Shown here: positions 23,882 to 36,169 of the stretch, piece after piece
Numbering within the stretch: position 1 is the stretch's first letter
Layout of the letters: every line of letters begins with the position of its first letter
From: Lichina pygmaea
Lineage: Eukaryota > Ascomycota > Lichinomycetes > Lichinales > Lichinaceae
Length of the DNA stretch: 64,000 bases
Assembly: GCA_963422465.1 (NCBI GenBank)
Contig: OY730172.1
Span: 4,154,001 to 4,218,000, forward strand
Direction: 5' to 3'
Made by a program: the position numbers and the translations under genes
The notes under the pieces: model-generated
Told to the model about the DNA's origin: nothing
Databases searched by the model: none
The model's input: the letters and a program-made list of their open reading frames with translations, nothing else

Positions 23882-24385
23882 TTTGTTTTTATGTCTGTGG
23901 TTGTCGGAGAAGACGCGATTGAGTTGTTCGTTTGGGGGACGTCGTGGTCTTGAAAATGCCGTAGTTAGGGATTTTGGTAGAAGTGGTCTGGTGGATATTG
24001 CCGAGCACTGGTGGGGGGCGGGACCGGGGAGGAAGGGACGAGACTCGAGCGAGAGATGACGGGGAAGAGATGGAGATATACTGTAGGGATCCTGGTGGAT
24101 CTCCGTTGAGGTGGCGCTGGGTCGAAAATTTGAGTGCAGGTGGTACTGAAGATCTACCAACACAACGATGACAAATAATGATGATGACGATATGGTACCG
24201 GAAGCATCAGAGCGTTGGCTGGGCTGACGTCCTTGATGTTGTCGATATGCTTGATACGTTGCTGTGTCCCGTACGGTATCTTAGTTGATACAATCTACGC
24301 AATCGATGCGCGCTGTACCGGTAAACTTAGTGGAGATACGGTACGTATGTTGACCTCTAGTAGGTTCGCGCATCTACGATACGGT

Positions 24386-24397
24386 ACAGTACAGTAG
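24386..24397. repeat. target-site duplication, 3' side of chimeric LINE
   Basis: ACAGTACAGTAG, identical to 27488-27499 and abutting the TTTTA tail of the element. Confidence 0.85.
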
Positions 24398-27300
24398 TTT
24401 TATTTTATTTTATTTTATTTTATTTTATTCTTACACTGATTTAGCTGTAGAGCCATGCAGAACTTCTAGGTACATGTTTGTTTCTCCAGAAAACCTTTGG
24501 AGGAATAAAAACTGGAGCTTGGGAGAGACTAGGGAAAATCTTGTGGAATATGCAGTAGCTAAGGAAATTTGTACATGTAGCTATTTGTTAAAACAAACAG
24601 TTGACTTGGTAGAGCTTAGAAAGAGAGTTGGTGGGCTAGGTTGAACTGGTCAAGTCTTTTCAAAGACATAAACCAGAAAAGAAGTTTAGGAAGTAGCTTG
24701 GAGGAGAATAAGATAGATGGGAAATCTTGTAGAGGGAATTGGACTTGTTGTCTTTGGTTTGAAAATTTGTTACAGAAAAAAGTGATGTGTTGGGCTGTTT
24801 CTTCTCCAAAACCACATGTGCATAGAGGGGAGTTAAAGTCTGGAACATTTGCTCTGAAAAGAAAACTGGCCAGTCCTATTCTTGCTGACAGAATTTGAAG
24901 AAATAGACTAGACTCAGCTTTTCTCAAATCTTTGAAGATATTGAGGTTTTTCTTCTGTGGCCTTCTGGTGAACATGTCCCAAATAGCAGAACAATTTCCT
25001 CTGCTTACCTGCCATCTGGCTTCCCATTCTTTGTGGAAAACCTCCTGTAGACTTTTCTTTGAGAAGTCTTGGTTAGTAGTTAGTTGTTCCAGCCAGACTG
25101 TTCTCCAGTTTAGAGAAATAGTTGTCAGAGACTTTGGTGTAGTTCTGAGAGAAGAAACATAGAGAGAAATTTGACTGTGTAGTTTGTGGAGAAGTGTAGA
25201 AGGAGAGTTGGGTAGTGTGTTTGAATAGAAAGATGAAAGAAAACATGCTGTTCTCAGCTTGAAGTATAAGTCTAGAGGGGGTAGAAATAGTTCTGATTCA
25301 AGTAGGAAAATAGGAGTGGCTTTAAAGACACCTCCTATAGTTCTTAAACATTTATTTTGGAAAGTAGATAATGAAATAATATTAGAGAGTTTCTTTTGGG
25401 GATTGAACCAGACTCCTACTGCATAACTAAGAAGAGATCTTAGTATAGCAGTGTAGACATGACGTGCTGTTAGGACTGGTAGTCCCCAAGTAGAGTAGGT
25501 TGTTCTGGATAAAGCTGAGAAATATTTGGAGGCTTTCTGTGACATGATTTTTTGGTGTTTTTTCCAGACAAGTTTTGAGTCAAAATAAAGTCCCAAGATG
25601 CGCACTTCTTCTTTTGGTTGAAGTACCACTTCTCCAAGTCTTAGACTGAGCTGAAGATTGTCTCTTCTTCTAGAAAAATGGAGAAGTTCATACTTTTCAG
25701 GTGCAAACTTCATACCATGTTTTCTTGCCCAGTCCTGACATTTGGAATGTGTAGACTTCAACTTGAGAAGGTTGCTTTTCAAGGAGGAGGAGAATGCAAG
25801 AAGATTAGTGTCATCTGCAAAACCAAGTGCTGAAACTCCTTTCTCAGGGGTGTGTACAGTATTGTGCAGTTCTGAGATATAGAAAAGAAATAGAATAGGA
25901 GAGAAAGGTGATCCTTGAGGGACTCCACAGTATATAGGGAACTGGGGGGATTCTGAGTCATCAAACACCAGAGAGGTAGTACGTGAAGTAGTGAAGGAAA
26001 AGATCCAGGATACAAACCACTTAGGAATCATTCTCTTAATCAGGATCTTTCTGAGAACTTCTGGCAAGACTCTGTCATAGGCTCCAGAGATGTCTAGAGA
26101 GAGAAGACTAGCAACCATTCCTTCTTTCCAGATCTTTTCTACCTGGGAGGTCAGAAGAAAAAGTGCTGATTCTGTTGATCTTCCTTTTCTGAATCCCATC
26201 TGGATTTCTGGCAAGAGATTTTCTTTCTCAGCTAGTTCACTTAGTCTTGCAGCTGCAATAGCTTCCATTAGCTTCCCAATTGTATTCAGGAGAGCTATAG
26301 GGCGCCATGCTTTTGCTTGACAGTAGGATCCCTTGCCAGGTTTCCTTAGGCAGATTGTCTTGGCCACAGTTGAGCTATGCCGAGGCATAGCGCAGAGTCG
26401 ACATCCCGTGCAGGGTCTCTGCCACGCTTCCCCGCAGTCCTGAGGTCTTTTGCGCTCCGCCGTGTACGCTCACCCCTAGGTCCTGCTTCGGAGCGCCGGG
26501 TTGCCAGCCCGGAGCCCACGCTCCAACTGCAGTTTGCTCCTTGAGCCCGTCATTTGCAGCCTGAGCCTGCACTCTGTACGGACCGGCATGCGCTTCCGTC
26601 CTCTCGGGCCATATAGACAGTCTCGTAGTAGGCCCAGACCCTACTGCCGTCACTGCCATTATATGCCACGCCCCGCAGCTCTCGCTGTTTCGCGTTATCT
26701 CTGTAGATCTCTCGTACAGAGGCCGACCATGCCTCGCAGGCTCTACGGACCCTGCAGGCCATGCCAGCACCTGCAGGACCGCCTTTCCAGCCCACTAACC
26801 AAGTAGGGAGAAGTCTCCGTCTGCCCGCTGTCGCCTGTGGGACCCCGGATGTACGTGGTGGCCCACTGGAGAACCTCCAGTGCCCTAGCCCCGGTCCGTA
26901 GGTGGCCCGAAGAGAATCCGTGGCAAGACCTTAGGCAAAACCATCAAGCCAGCACTTTGACTATCACACGGCCCTTAGGTACTGGAGCGGCGGAAACCCT
27001 TCGTGCCACCTGCTCGCCTTCTTTAACACGTAGTCCCCGTTCGATTAACAACGCCGCGGTACAGACATCGCTCCCCTCCTAGAACAAGATCCTCGATGCA
27101 TCAGCTGCTGGAGACTCTGCCAGAAGGGGGGTGTGCGATAGGAACTCCTCTCGTCTACTCCAGAGGTGCCCTGTCGGGTGTCTAGACTTCACATCCACCA
27201 GTTGCAAGGCTGGCTTCGGGCCGTAGCGTACACGGTAGACATCCGTCGGGTGGTTTTCATAACCAGTTTGGTCGAAGTCCTCTGTTCTGCTGATGTCGCT

Positions 27301-27487
27301 TCACGGGGGCGTCCAGGGTGCCTGCACGACACCTCCGGTGGCCCGTCGCTCCACGGGCACCAGCAGCTCGACCGGTGACTCAATTAGCTCTCGGTGCAGC
27401 GACTACAAGCAGCTTGGGAGACTGCCTGCCATCGCTGCCCCGAGGTTCCCAGCCTGCACCGCGTGGAGGTTTGAGTCTTCGCAGGCC
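24398..27487 (-). mobile_element. chimeric LINE (non-LTR retrotransposon) insertion
   Basis: A 3090-bp insertion on the minus strand bounded by the perfect 12-bp duplication ACAGTACAGTAG. The 3' end is a (TAAAA)n tail of about six units (24398-24430 on the plus strand). The 3' two thirds is a LINE ORF2 from the start of the reverse transcriptase onward. The first 1.1 kb (about 26385-27487) is GC-rich, has no endonuclease or gag motif that I can see, and differs sharply in base composition from the A+T-rich reverse transcriptase part. The duplications enclose both parts, so both went in together. This suggests a fusion made by template switching, as known for the MINE elements of Magnaporthe. 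A native GC-rich 5' leader joined by deletion is the alternative. Confidence 0.85.
24616..26388 (-). CDS. LINE reverse transcriptase, ORF2 3' part
   Basis: A 590-codon uninterrupted frame. It starts at the block just before RT motif 1 (TVAKTICLRKPGKGSY, AWRPIALLNTIGKLMEAI). Next come IQMGFRKGRSTESALFLL, LLSLDISGAYDRV (motif A), CGVPQGSPFSPILFLFYISE (motif B), GFADDTNLLAFS (motif C with F-A-D-D), the thumb region and a C-terminal zinc knuckle CTCGFGEETAQHITFFC. I see no RNase H domain between thumb and knuckle. The N-terminal endonuclease is absent. The ATG at 26388 lies at or near the junction with the GC-rich 5' part and may not be a natural start. The absence of stops suggests a young insertion. 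Confidence 0.9.
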   Translation of the reverse strand: MPRHSSTVAKTICLRKPGKGSYCQAKAWRPIALLNTIGKLMEAIAAARLSELAEKENLLPEIQMGFRKGRSTESALFLLTSQVEKIWKEGMVASLLSLDISGAYDRVLPEVLRKILIKRMIPKWFVSWIFSFTTSRTTSLVFDDSESPQFPIYCGVPQGSPFSPILFLFYISELHNTVHTPEKGVSALGFADDTNLLAFSSSLKSNLLKLKSTHSKCQDWARKHGMKFAPEKYELLHFSRRRDNLQLSLRLGEVVLQPKEEVRILGLYFDSKLVWKKHQKIMSQKASKYFSALSRTTYSTWGLPVLTARHVYTAILRSLLSYAVGVWFNPQKKLSNIISLSTFQNKCLRTIGGVFKATPIFLLESELFLPPLDLYFKLRTACFLSSFYSNTLPNSPSTLLHKLHSQISLYVSSLRTTPKSLTTISLNWRTVWLEQLTTNQDFSKKSLQEVFHKEWEARWQVSRGNCSAIWDMFTRRPQKKNLNIFKDLRKAESSLFLQILSARIGLASFLFRANVPDFNSPLCTCGFGEETAQHITFFCNKFSNQRQQVQFPLQDFPSILFSSKLLPKLLFWFMSLKRLDQFNLAHQLSF

Positions 27488-27499
27488 ACAGTACAGTAG
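27488..27499. repeat. target-site duplication, 5' side of chimeric LINE
   Basis: ACAGTACAGTAG, the partner of 24386-24397. Confidence 0.85.
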
Positions 27500-28199
27500 T
27501 AGCTCGACTACGTACTAGTCCTGCGTTATTTGGTGGTTGTGTTGCCGGCGGCAATGGCAGTGGTAGTGGCAGAGGCAGGGGAGTCAGAGACACCGTGCTA
27601 GGGATAATAAGTAGAGCTAGAGATGATCGATAGTGCTTGGAAGCTGCTTGGACTGGTACTTGCAGTGATTACTCAGATCGGAAGCGCGACGTGAGCGACG
27701 TCGTAAGAGCTGATTATAGTAACTCTAAGCGGAGTGGCAGACAGACCGTGATTTGACTGTCATCAAGCTTGCTCTCTGCTGGTGGGGCTGGTGCTGGTGG
27801 GGCTGCTAGTGCTTTTAGTGCTGTTGGTGGTGCTGGTGCTGGTGCTGCGGAGACTGGACGGTTTCACGACTCAAATTCAAGTCACGTAACTTGGCAGATC
27901 ACATCTCAGGACAAAAACCAGATTGACACGCTGGTCATGGTAGACCAGGGGATATACGGCACCTCCGAGGGTTGACACTTGTCATGTGTGAAGGGTAAGG
28001 AGAAGATTTGCTCGTACTGGAAGGATGATAGGGTGGCTGGAGTAGTGAGTACCGGTAGTTTTGTTCGTACAAGAATCATGATAGGAGTGGGTTACAATCA
28101 AACATTTTTCGACCATGTTGGCAGCATCACCGTAACGCTTGTCAATCCTTCCATGTCTTCCCCACCAGATGCTCTCCCCTCGCCGTCCTCGCCCTTCAA
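27500..28199. other. intergenic, GGTGCT-rich
   Basis: No gene seen. A degenerate (GGTGCT)n stretch lies at 27778-27850. The right end holds the 3' end of the rvt gene. Confidence 0.6.
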
Positions 28200-30978
28200 T
28201 CACCCCTGCCACCGAGCCTTCTCGCTTCTCAGGACGTCGAGGAGACCGATCGGAAGGAAGGCCTCCTCGCCGAGCCGCAGCCCACCAAACTGCTCGATGA
28301 TGGGCCCACCGTGGAGTTCGACGATCCACTTCCAGTAAGGCTGCATGAGCAACCAGTTGCTCTTGAAACCCGGCGTGACGGCGTCGTTGATGACCAGCGT
28401 CTGCAGCGCCCGATCAACGCGCGCGCTGGACTTGATGTGCTTCTCCGGAGGCACCTTCATGAGGTTGCGGTAGGCTTGCTCCAGCGGCAAGCTGGTCTCC
28501 TCGCGGAAGCGCGTGTACTCTTCAAGACTCATAAAGTCGTTGCCGTCCTCGTCAGCGCGGCCGAATCGCAAGGCGTACGAGTCGCCATGATCGCCGTCGA
28601 GGGAGCGCTTCCGCGCTAGGTGATACTTAATCTCGTCTTCTTCCAATGCACCGTCGACCCGCTCCGTCGGACTCCGCAAGAACTCCTCGCGCATGGCGAA
28701 GAGTTGGATGAGCGGATTCCTCAGATCGAGGCCTCCCAGCTCCACGGGAAAGTACAGGAAGCCGTCCGGAACGTGCTCGACACCGAACCGGTCCCGGATC
28801 ATCTGCCGGAGATGCTCGGCTACGGTGTCGGCTCTGATGGTTGCATCCTCCTCCTCCTCATCCTCCTTCTTCTCCCCCTCGAAGATCCTTCGCTGCACGT
28901 ACCCCAGCGTCTCGATCACCATGTCGACGTGTTGTCCGCCCATGCAGTAGGCGGCCTGCCCGAAGTTGACCCCGAAGAAGCGGTTGACGTAGCTGTTCCA
29001 TGCATGGACCCACCCGAGCACGCTGTCGCATGCCGACAGCTGCCGTCTGAGCTCGCGGATGTGGTCCTCGACCTGCGCCTTGTCGATGACCCACCGTGCA
29101 CTATCGGCCTCCAGCTGAAGGAATCCCCATCGAACGACGCCCATCGGAAGAGACGTCGAGAGGCTCTTCTCTTTGCTGGCGGCATCGGTGATCTGGGCGG
29201 CGCCGGTCTTCTCTTCGTTCAGCCCAAGGCCCATGACGTCGGCAAACTCTTTGATCGCCTTCCAGCCGTCGACGCAGACGCTCTCTTGACCCCACAGCCA
29301 CAGATCGTCATGAAAGCGGTAGAGAACACCGCCCTTGGTCTGCCGGTTGACGGCAAAGTCCAAGCAGAACAAGACGGCCTCGCCGAGAGCACTGCTCAGA
29401 ACATGGCTCATCGGGATTCCCGAAGCCCTCGTGTGCACCTCTGCGTCGCGACCGTCCTGAGCGAAGACGAGCGGTGTCTCAAGGAACCTCCTGAAGAGCT
29501 CGAGCCACTTGTCCTCGAAACCGAGGAACTTCAGGACCGCGAGAATCGTCGCGTGGGGAAGCGACGGCCCAAACCACTTGAAGTCGGACTGAAGGATGGT
29601 GAACTGGCCGTAGAGCTTCGTGTTTAGCAAGAGCTCCGTCGTCGCCAGATGAAGCAGCGACTGTTTTATGGCGAGCGGCGTGTGCGCCCCACCTCGATCG
29701 TGACGAGAGCTCGCGCTGGGCGAAAGTTCCTCGGCGTCGGCAACCGAATAATCGCGAGGCGCGTCTTCGAACGTTGAAGGCAGCTGCGTCATAAAGTACT
29801 TTTCCCGGTACTCGTCGCGTCTGACCTTCCGCACGGACGGGTCTCGAGAGGCCGATGACTTGACCCCTAGGCAGTGGTCGCGTCTTTCGCGCTCGGCCTT
29901 GCTCATGGAGCGGTAGGGCGATTCCAGCCAGGCGTCTGAAGATGCGAACGACGTGAAGGCTTCCTTCAGATACATGGCGAATTTTGCGCCGATGTAGTGG
30001 AGCAGAAGCGCCTGGTGGATCTCCTCGTCCATGAAGAACCTGTACTTGCCGTTGACCTGTCGTCGGATGTGAATGGGGATCGGGGACGGCTCCCATTTCC
30101 AGGAGTCGAGAGAGTCGAGATCCATGTTCAGAACATCGGCCATCTCCTTCAGTACCGGCGTGCGGCTCTGCAGATCGACCAGGACGGCTCTCTTCTGGCC
30201 GGTGAAAAGATCTTCCTGGAGCACGCCTCTGATGCACCTCTTCAGCACTTCCACGTCGAACCGTCCCAGCTCCTTCTTCCCAAACTTCTGGAACTTGTCA
30301 CGCAGGTTCTGATACGGCGTCTTCGTAACCTTCTTCGACTTGTGCGACGAGCCGAACAGGTTCTTGAGGTACGTCTTGATTGCCACCTTGTTGGGTTGCT
30401 TCCCGTCGAAAGCGTACGACTGAGCCCGGTCAACGATAAGACCGCAGGACACTCGCGAACGGACCGACGTGACTCACCTCCCATTCTCTCCGCTGCTGAT
30501 GCATCTCCTCCCGCCCAGCCTGCTCGAAGGACGCCGAGGTGGGGAGATCTTCCGAGCCCTGCGACGGCCCTCTCGGTCGAGATGAAGTTCCTCGGTCCTT
30601 CCTGCGTTCGATCCACTCGGTGACCAACCGGCCGAACAACGACGCATACTCGTACTTCCTGCTGTGGATGTTCAGCTCGGCCAGCAGATCCGATTGCCAC
30701 TCCTCGAGCAAGGCCCTCGACACCGAAGGGTCATGGCGCGACTGGTACAGAAAGCATTTGATGTTCTTCAACGACGTCCGAATGGCCGAGCTGGCCGGGA
30801 TGCCTAGCTTGTCGAAATCTCTGACCAGAGCTTCTACCTTCCGGTCGGCTTGCTGCTCGGTCGCAGCCCTCTCAAGCACGGAAGCTTTGCGGTCCTCGTA
30901 GTTTGCTCGCTGTCTGTCGAGCTTTCTCAGCTTGCGTTGCGTGACATGATACAATGTCGACAGCACTTCCAAGTCCAT
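28200..30978 (-). CDS. rvt: rvt-type cellular reverse transcriptase
   Basis: Exons on the minus strand 30478-30978 and 28200-30419 (58-nt intron, phase 0), 906 aa. The N-terminal 170 residues are charged and coiled-coil-like (from MDLEVLSTLYHVTQRKLRK). The RT core has LQSDFKWFGPSLPHATI (motif A, about residue 445), ASGIPMSHVLSSALGEA (motif B, about 500), YRFHDDLWLWG (motif C with D-D, about 535), GLGLNEEKTG (motif D) and VVRWGFLQLE. An insert-rich region precedes motif A, and a long C-terminal domain follows. No endonuclease, gag, integrase or repeats accompany it. This matches rvt, the single-copy domesticated RT lineage of fungi and some other eukaryotes, whose role is unknown. Both catalytic Asp pairs and the frame are intact. 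ATG 31191 is an in-frame alternative start. Confidence 0.88.
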
Positions 30979-32181
30979 CCTTCCGGCACTGTCCTGTAGG
31001 CTGCTGGCGGTGACGCTTGTCCTAAATAGATGCGGTGGAGTGCCGTGAGCGTATAGAGCTGCGAGCTGAGATCTTAGCCGGGATTGTAGTCGAGCGTGCC
31101 GAGATGCTGAGAAGAGCGTTCGATTCTGCGTATGTATCGTAGGGTAGCAGTGCTCAGTGGCTCTGGCTACCCAGGAATAGCCCCGGCTCATATGCTGAAT
31201 CTTGCTCCTAGTGCTGCTGCCTGGTGGGGCAGTTTAGACACGAGATCTGACCCTGATGCCCGCACGGCCCCGGGACGGATCATCTTCTCCCAACGTGACC
31301 ATGAGTCACCAGCAACCCCTTTCTGCTCGTGTCGTGCCGTATCCACGGCCGAGCGACCGGAGTAGCACTAGGAGTAGCGTAGGATAAAGCTTGGGCCAGT
31401 CCCCTAATCTCCAGCAGTAAGAGCCGCGAGACTACCCAGACGTGCCAGTATCAAACGTCCTTCTCGAAAAGGCAGATGTCAAGAGCCTGATCAAGCGTCT
31501 TGAGCGTACACAGTCCGTCGCTCGCTGGGAAGGAAGCCGGGACCGGCATCGAGAAGTTGTACTACAGCTTCCGTGCCAACCTGGCGTGCCTGGAGTGGAT
31601 CACGAGAGAACCACCTATGAAACCAGTTGGAGCTTGCAATGATGGTCCTGTAGAGCTACTCGCCCCTCTCGCTCTCTTCATCTTTCCCGGACACTTCGTC
31701 GTGGACCGTTCCACGTTGACGAACAAGCACATATTCAGGACGACGTGATGGTACGCCATCAGCCTGCAATGTTCGACACCTCGTGTTGGCACATTGTCCG
31801 ACGCAGACCTCAAAACATCCAGCTTAGCACGATGAATTGCTCGGTCATGCGTAAAATAAAGATGTTGTCTATGATAACGGGCCGTACTTGTAGTCCACTG
31901 TCTCGGTGGTTATAGTCTAATAGAGCTAGCTGTATTGGATTATGATTGCACAGGAAACAGAAAGGTCGAGCGAAACGCCAACATCCCACGATGACGACGA
32001 TGACGTGATTTATGCTCTCTGCTGGTTCAGTCCAGCTTACGTAAGCTAGCATAAGTGCATAACCATGCCACATGGAGAGGGGCACGAGAGGATCGTCGAG
32101 CGCCATATATTAGGTCTCCGACGTCATCTGTATCGCACCCATATCTGCTTATCCTGCGCTCGCCGGAAGCATTCAGCAGCC
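30979..32181. other. intergenic between divergent rvt and IDI1
   Basis: 1.2 kb with no convincing gene. It must hold both promoters. Confidence 0.55.
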
Positions 32182-33224
<1,043 letters not shown>

Positions 33225-33569
33225 TTAAGGTATCCGGGGGAGACAGGGGTTGGCGTGATCAGGTGGGGAATTTTGCGTACGGACTGGCTGGCCCGTCGGC
33301 TTCGATTGTGTCATTTTGAGGGTGGACCGGCCTTGTATCGTCTGCTCGGCATTGTCATTGTCTTCGACCGGAGAGGAGAATCCAAGATTCTGGTAGATGC
33401 TTTGGCATCCGCACCTGATGAGCAATATCATGGAACGAAGACGTGTATGCCATTTTCGAATCCGGTACGAGATACTAGAGTGAAGGCAGGCGCGATGACG
33501 AGCGAACGGTGAATGTGCAACGTACGGATGAAGTCCACCGCCTATCCGCAAGTCGACAACGATCATCGG
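33225..33569. other. convergent intergenic, 3' UTRs
   Basis: 345 bp between the stop codons of IDI1 and MLH1. No gene seen. Confidence 0.7.
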
Positions 33570-36006
33570 CTAGCATCGCTCGAAGACTCTGTACAGTCCC
33601 TTGAGGTTGGCCACCTCGAGGACGCCTTTGAGCAAGCCGTTGGTGGCCAGGAGCCGGGTCCGGAAGGCGGGAAAGAGGACGTGCTCGAGCGTTCTCTTGA
33701 GCTGGACTCGCTGCGCCTTGACGTCAGGGTCTTCCTCCTCCGCGCTGGGATCTCGATGCTCGTCCGAGGTTCCCCCTGCCGCCGGTGACGATGCCGATAG
33801 CGGTTCGGGCGGCAGGCTGGCGGGAACGCAGAAGGCCGCCAGCTCGACGAGGAAGGTGCGGAAGCACTCTTTCTCTTCAAGCCAGTTGACGTAGGGACCT
33901 AGCCGCAGCAGGAAACAGGGCAGCTTGGCGAGACTCGGCGTGTAGCCTTTCATGAGCAGCGGGAGGCCCCGGAGCTCGCCGTCTGCGGTGATATCCAGAG
34001 CAAAGTACTCTTCCAGCATCTCTCGACGCTCGATCAGCTGCTCCTCGACCTTGCGAATGGCGTCAGCCCAATCAAAATCATGACCGTCGTCGTCCGTTTC
34101 CATGGCGTCCATGCTCTCGCTTGCCGCCGTTTCTCGCTTCTCGTACTCGGCTCCTAGCACCAACAGGGACCGAAGACTCATCGGAGGCTCCAGCCGGATG
34201 GCGCCAAAGTTTCCAAAATCGGTCAGACCGACCTGATAGAAGTACTCGTTGCTACGGTCTCGGGTGTCAGTGGAGGGATCGGCGAAAGGAGCCGGACGAA
34301 CTTTCTCACCAGAGCATTCCGTAGTCCACCAGATACAGCTTGACACCACCCTGGATCGCAGCAATCCTCCTCCTCTCATCGACCACGCCAATGTACGTGT
34401 GGCCCGCAATCATCTCGGTGAGGTCATTGTGGACTTGGTCCCGCACCTCGGTTCTAAGCTCCTTGACGCTGGTCAGACGGCAAGGAATCCGTTCCCGATC
34501 ATTGTACTCGTAGTCACCATCCGGAGGCTGCGCCACGTTCGAGTCAAGCCCCCCCGAGACAGTAGGCTGGTTGGCTGCCAGCATTGACGTGATCTTCCTC
34601 ATCTTTGCGTCAGTGCGTATAAGGTTGTTCTCATACGGCTTCTTGCGCGTCGTGCTCCGACCGGCCAGGCTGGCGGTGTCTGCATCTCCGCGGACGGGGG
34701 TCGCTGGAGTCGCGATTCCTGGCAGGAGGGTTTGCGTCATGAACGTCCGGCTCGTGTCGACGTTGGCAAGTTGGGCCCGAACTTCGTCGCACAGTCTTTC
34801 GATAATCTCATCCTCGTGAAGGAAATGTACCTCACGCTTGGTGGGATGTATGTTGACATCCACGCGCTTGGGATCAATGTCCAGGCTGATGTAGATGAAG
34901 GGGTGGCCGCCTTTTGGTAAGAAAACCGAATAGACTTGCTCGACGGCCTTCTTGATGGCTGTAGACTCGACAGCGCGGTGATTGATAAACAGAAGAATAG
35001 TGGTACGCTTGACGTGGTAATTCGCATTGCTTGTCCATCCCTCGGCGCTGAAACCGAGCCGCGGATCGGTCACATGGAGCTGAACCAGCTCGTTCGCAAC
35101 GGCACTCCCATGAATGTGACGAATACGGTCGATAGTGCTTGCTGAGGCAGAGGTCGATATTGCCATGGTCGATTCACCATGCTTCTTGCAGGTAAAAGAT
35201 ACTCCTGCGCAATGCACAGCATATCGACCCATCATATCCAATATCTTTGCGTATTCCTCCGAAGGGGAGCTGAAGGCTCTGCGTCGAGTAGGTACGTTGT
35301 AGAAAAGATCCTCAACCTGAGCAAGCCATGAACCTCGCCCCTACCGAAGCTGTCGAGGTGCGTGTGGCTTACAGTGATCTGGGTACCCCGTCTCCCGGCT
35401 GTAGGTTTGGGATCCGCTGGCTGGCCGGGTTTTGCTGGCACAAGTTTCCCATCGGCATAGCTACTTCTCCAGGCGCAGTTCGAGTCTTTGGTCCTCGTTG
35501 TGACAGTCAGGTGAGCAATATGGCTGATACTCGCAAGGGCTTCTCCGCGAAAACCATATGTGCCGATCGACGTCAGATCTTCAAAGTCTTTCAATTTTGA
35601 CGTGGTAAAGCGTTCGCAAAGGATAGGAAGGTCATCACGCTAAGCAATTTTAGCAGATGAGGATGGCGAGGATACTGTAGGAAGAAACATTACGTTGATC
35701 CCGTGGCCGTTGTCCGTAATCTGTAGCAGCTTGAGGCCTCCATCCTTCACCACTATCTCTATGGAGGTGGACCCAGCATCGACAGCATTCTCGGTCAGCT
35801 CTTTTAGAGCGTGAACTGGGGCGACGATGATCTCGCCAGCGGCTATCTTGTTTACGACATCTTCATGTAGCGGCTGGCACATTGGGCTTAGCGATCGGCT
35901 TGGTAGAGAGAGATCAAGAGCATACCTTGATTCTTCTGGGTGTATGAAGATCTGAATCCGTATGATCAGCTTTTCTTTTCAGGCCTCTTGGAGCATTGTC
36001 TTCCAT
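33570..36006 (-). CDS. MLH1: DNA mismatch repair protein Mlh1
   Basis: Five exons on the minus strand: 35926-36006, 35694-35873, 35373-35639, 34310-35316 and 33570-34251, giving 738 aa with all phases consistent. The GHKL ATPase is shown by [30 protein letters not shown] (catalytic Glu/Asn block), [21 protein letters not shown] and [15 protein letters not shown] across the joins. A variable linker follows, then the PMS1-interaction domain ([20 protein letters not shown]) and the conserved final FERC. Mlh1 pairs with Pms1 or Mlh3 in nuclear mismatch repair and meiotic crossover. The N-terminal KRKADHT..PRR segment looks like a basic signal of the kind seen in filamentous fungi. A mariner remnant lies 162 bp upstream of the start codon. 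Confidence 0.97.
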
Positions 36007-36169
36007 TGTTGGGTTTTGATACTGGTGCGTATGTACGTATGAAGAGCTGTACGTTACGTACCTTCGTACCATACGTAGTTGACAAGATTCATCCCAGCTG
36101 GCAGATACGATAGTAGTCTCATGAGATTTGAAAAGTGCAGGCAGTTTGTTAGATAGAGTGATCCCTGTA

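Noticed and set aside
26390-27487. GC-rich 5' part of the chimeric LINE as rRNA or a protein gene
   Set aside because: I recognise no rRNA core sequence and no gag, endonuclease or host domain in any frame.
28620-29627. 335-aa open frame on the plus strand opposite rvt
   Set aside because: Antisense shadow of the conserved RT ORF; composition is the mirror of its codons and it has no domain.
28200-30978. Reading the reverse transcriptase as telomerase (TERT)
   Set aside because: No TEN or TRBD blocks and no TERT T-motif. Motifs A, B and C (SDFKWFG, GIPMSHVLSS, RFHDDLW) fit rvt instead.
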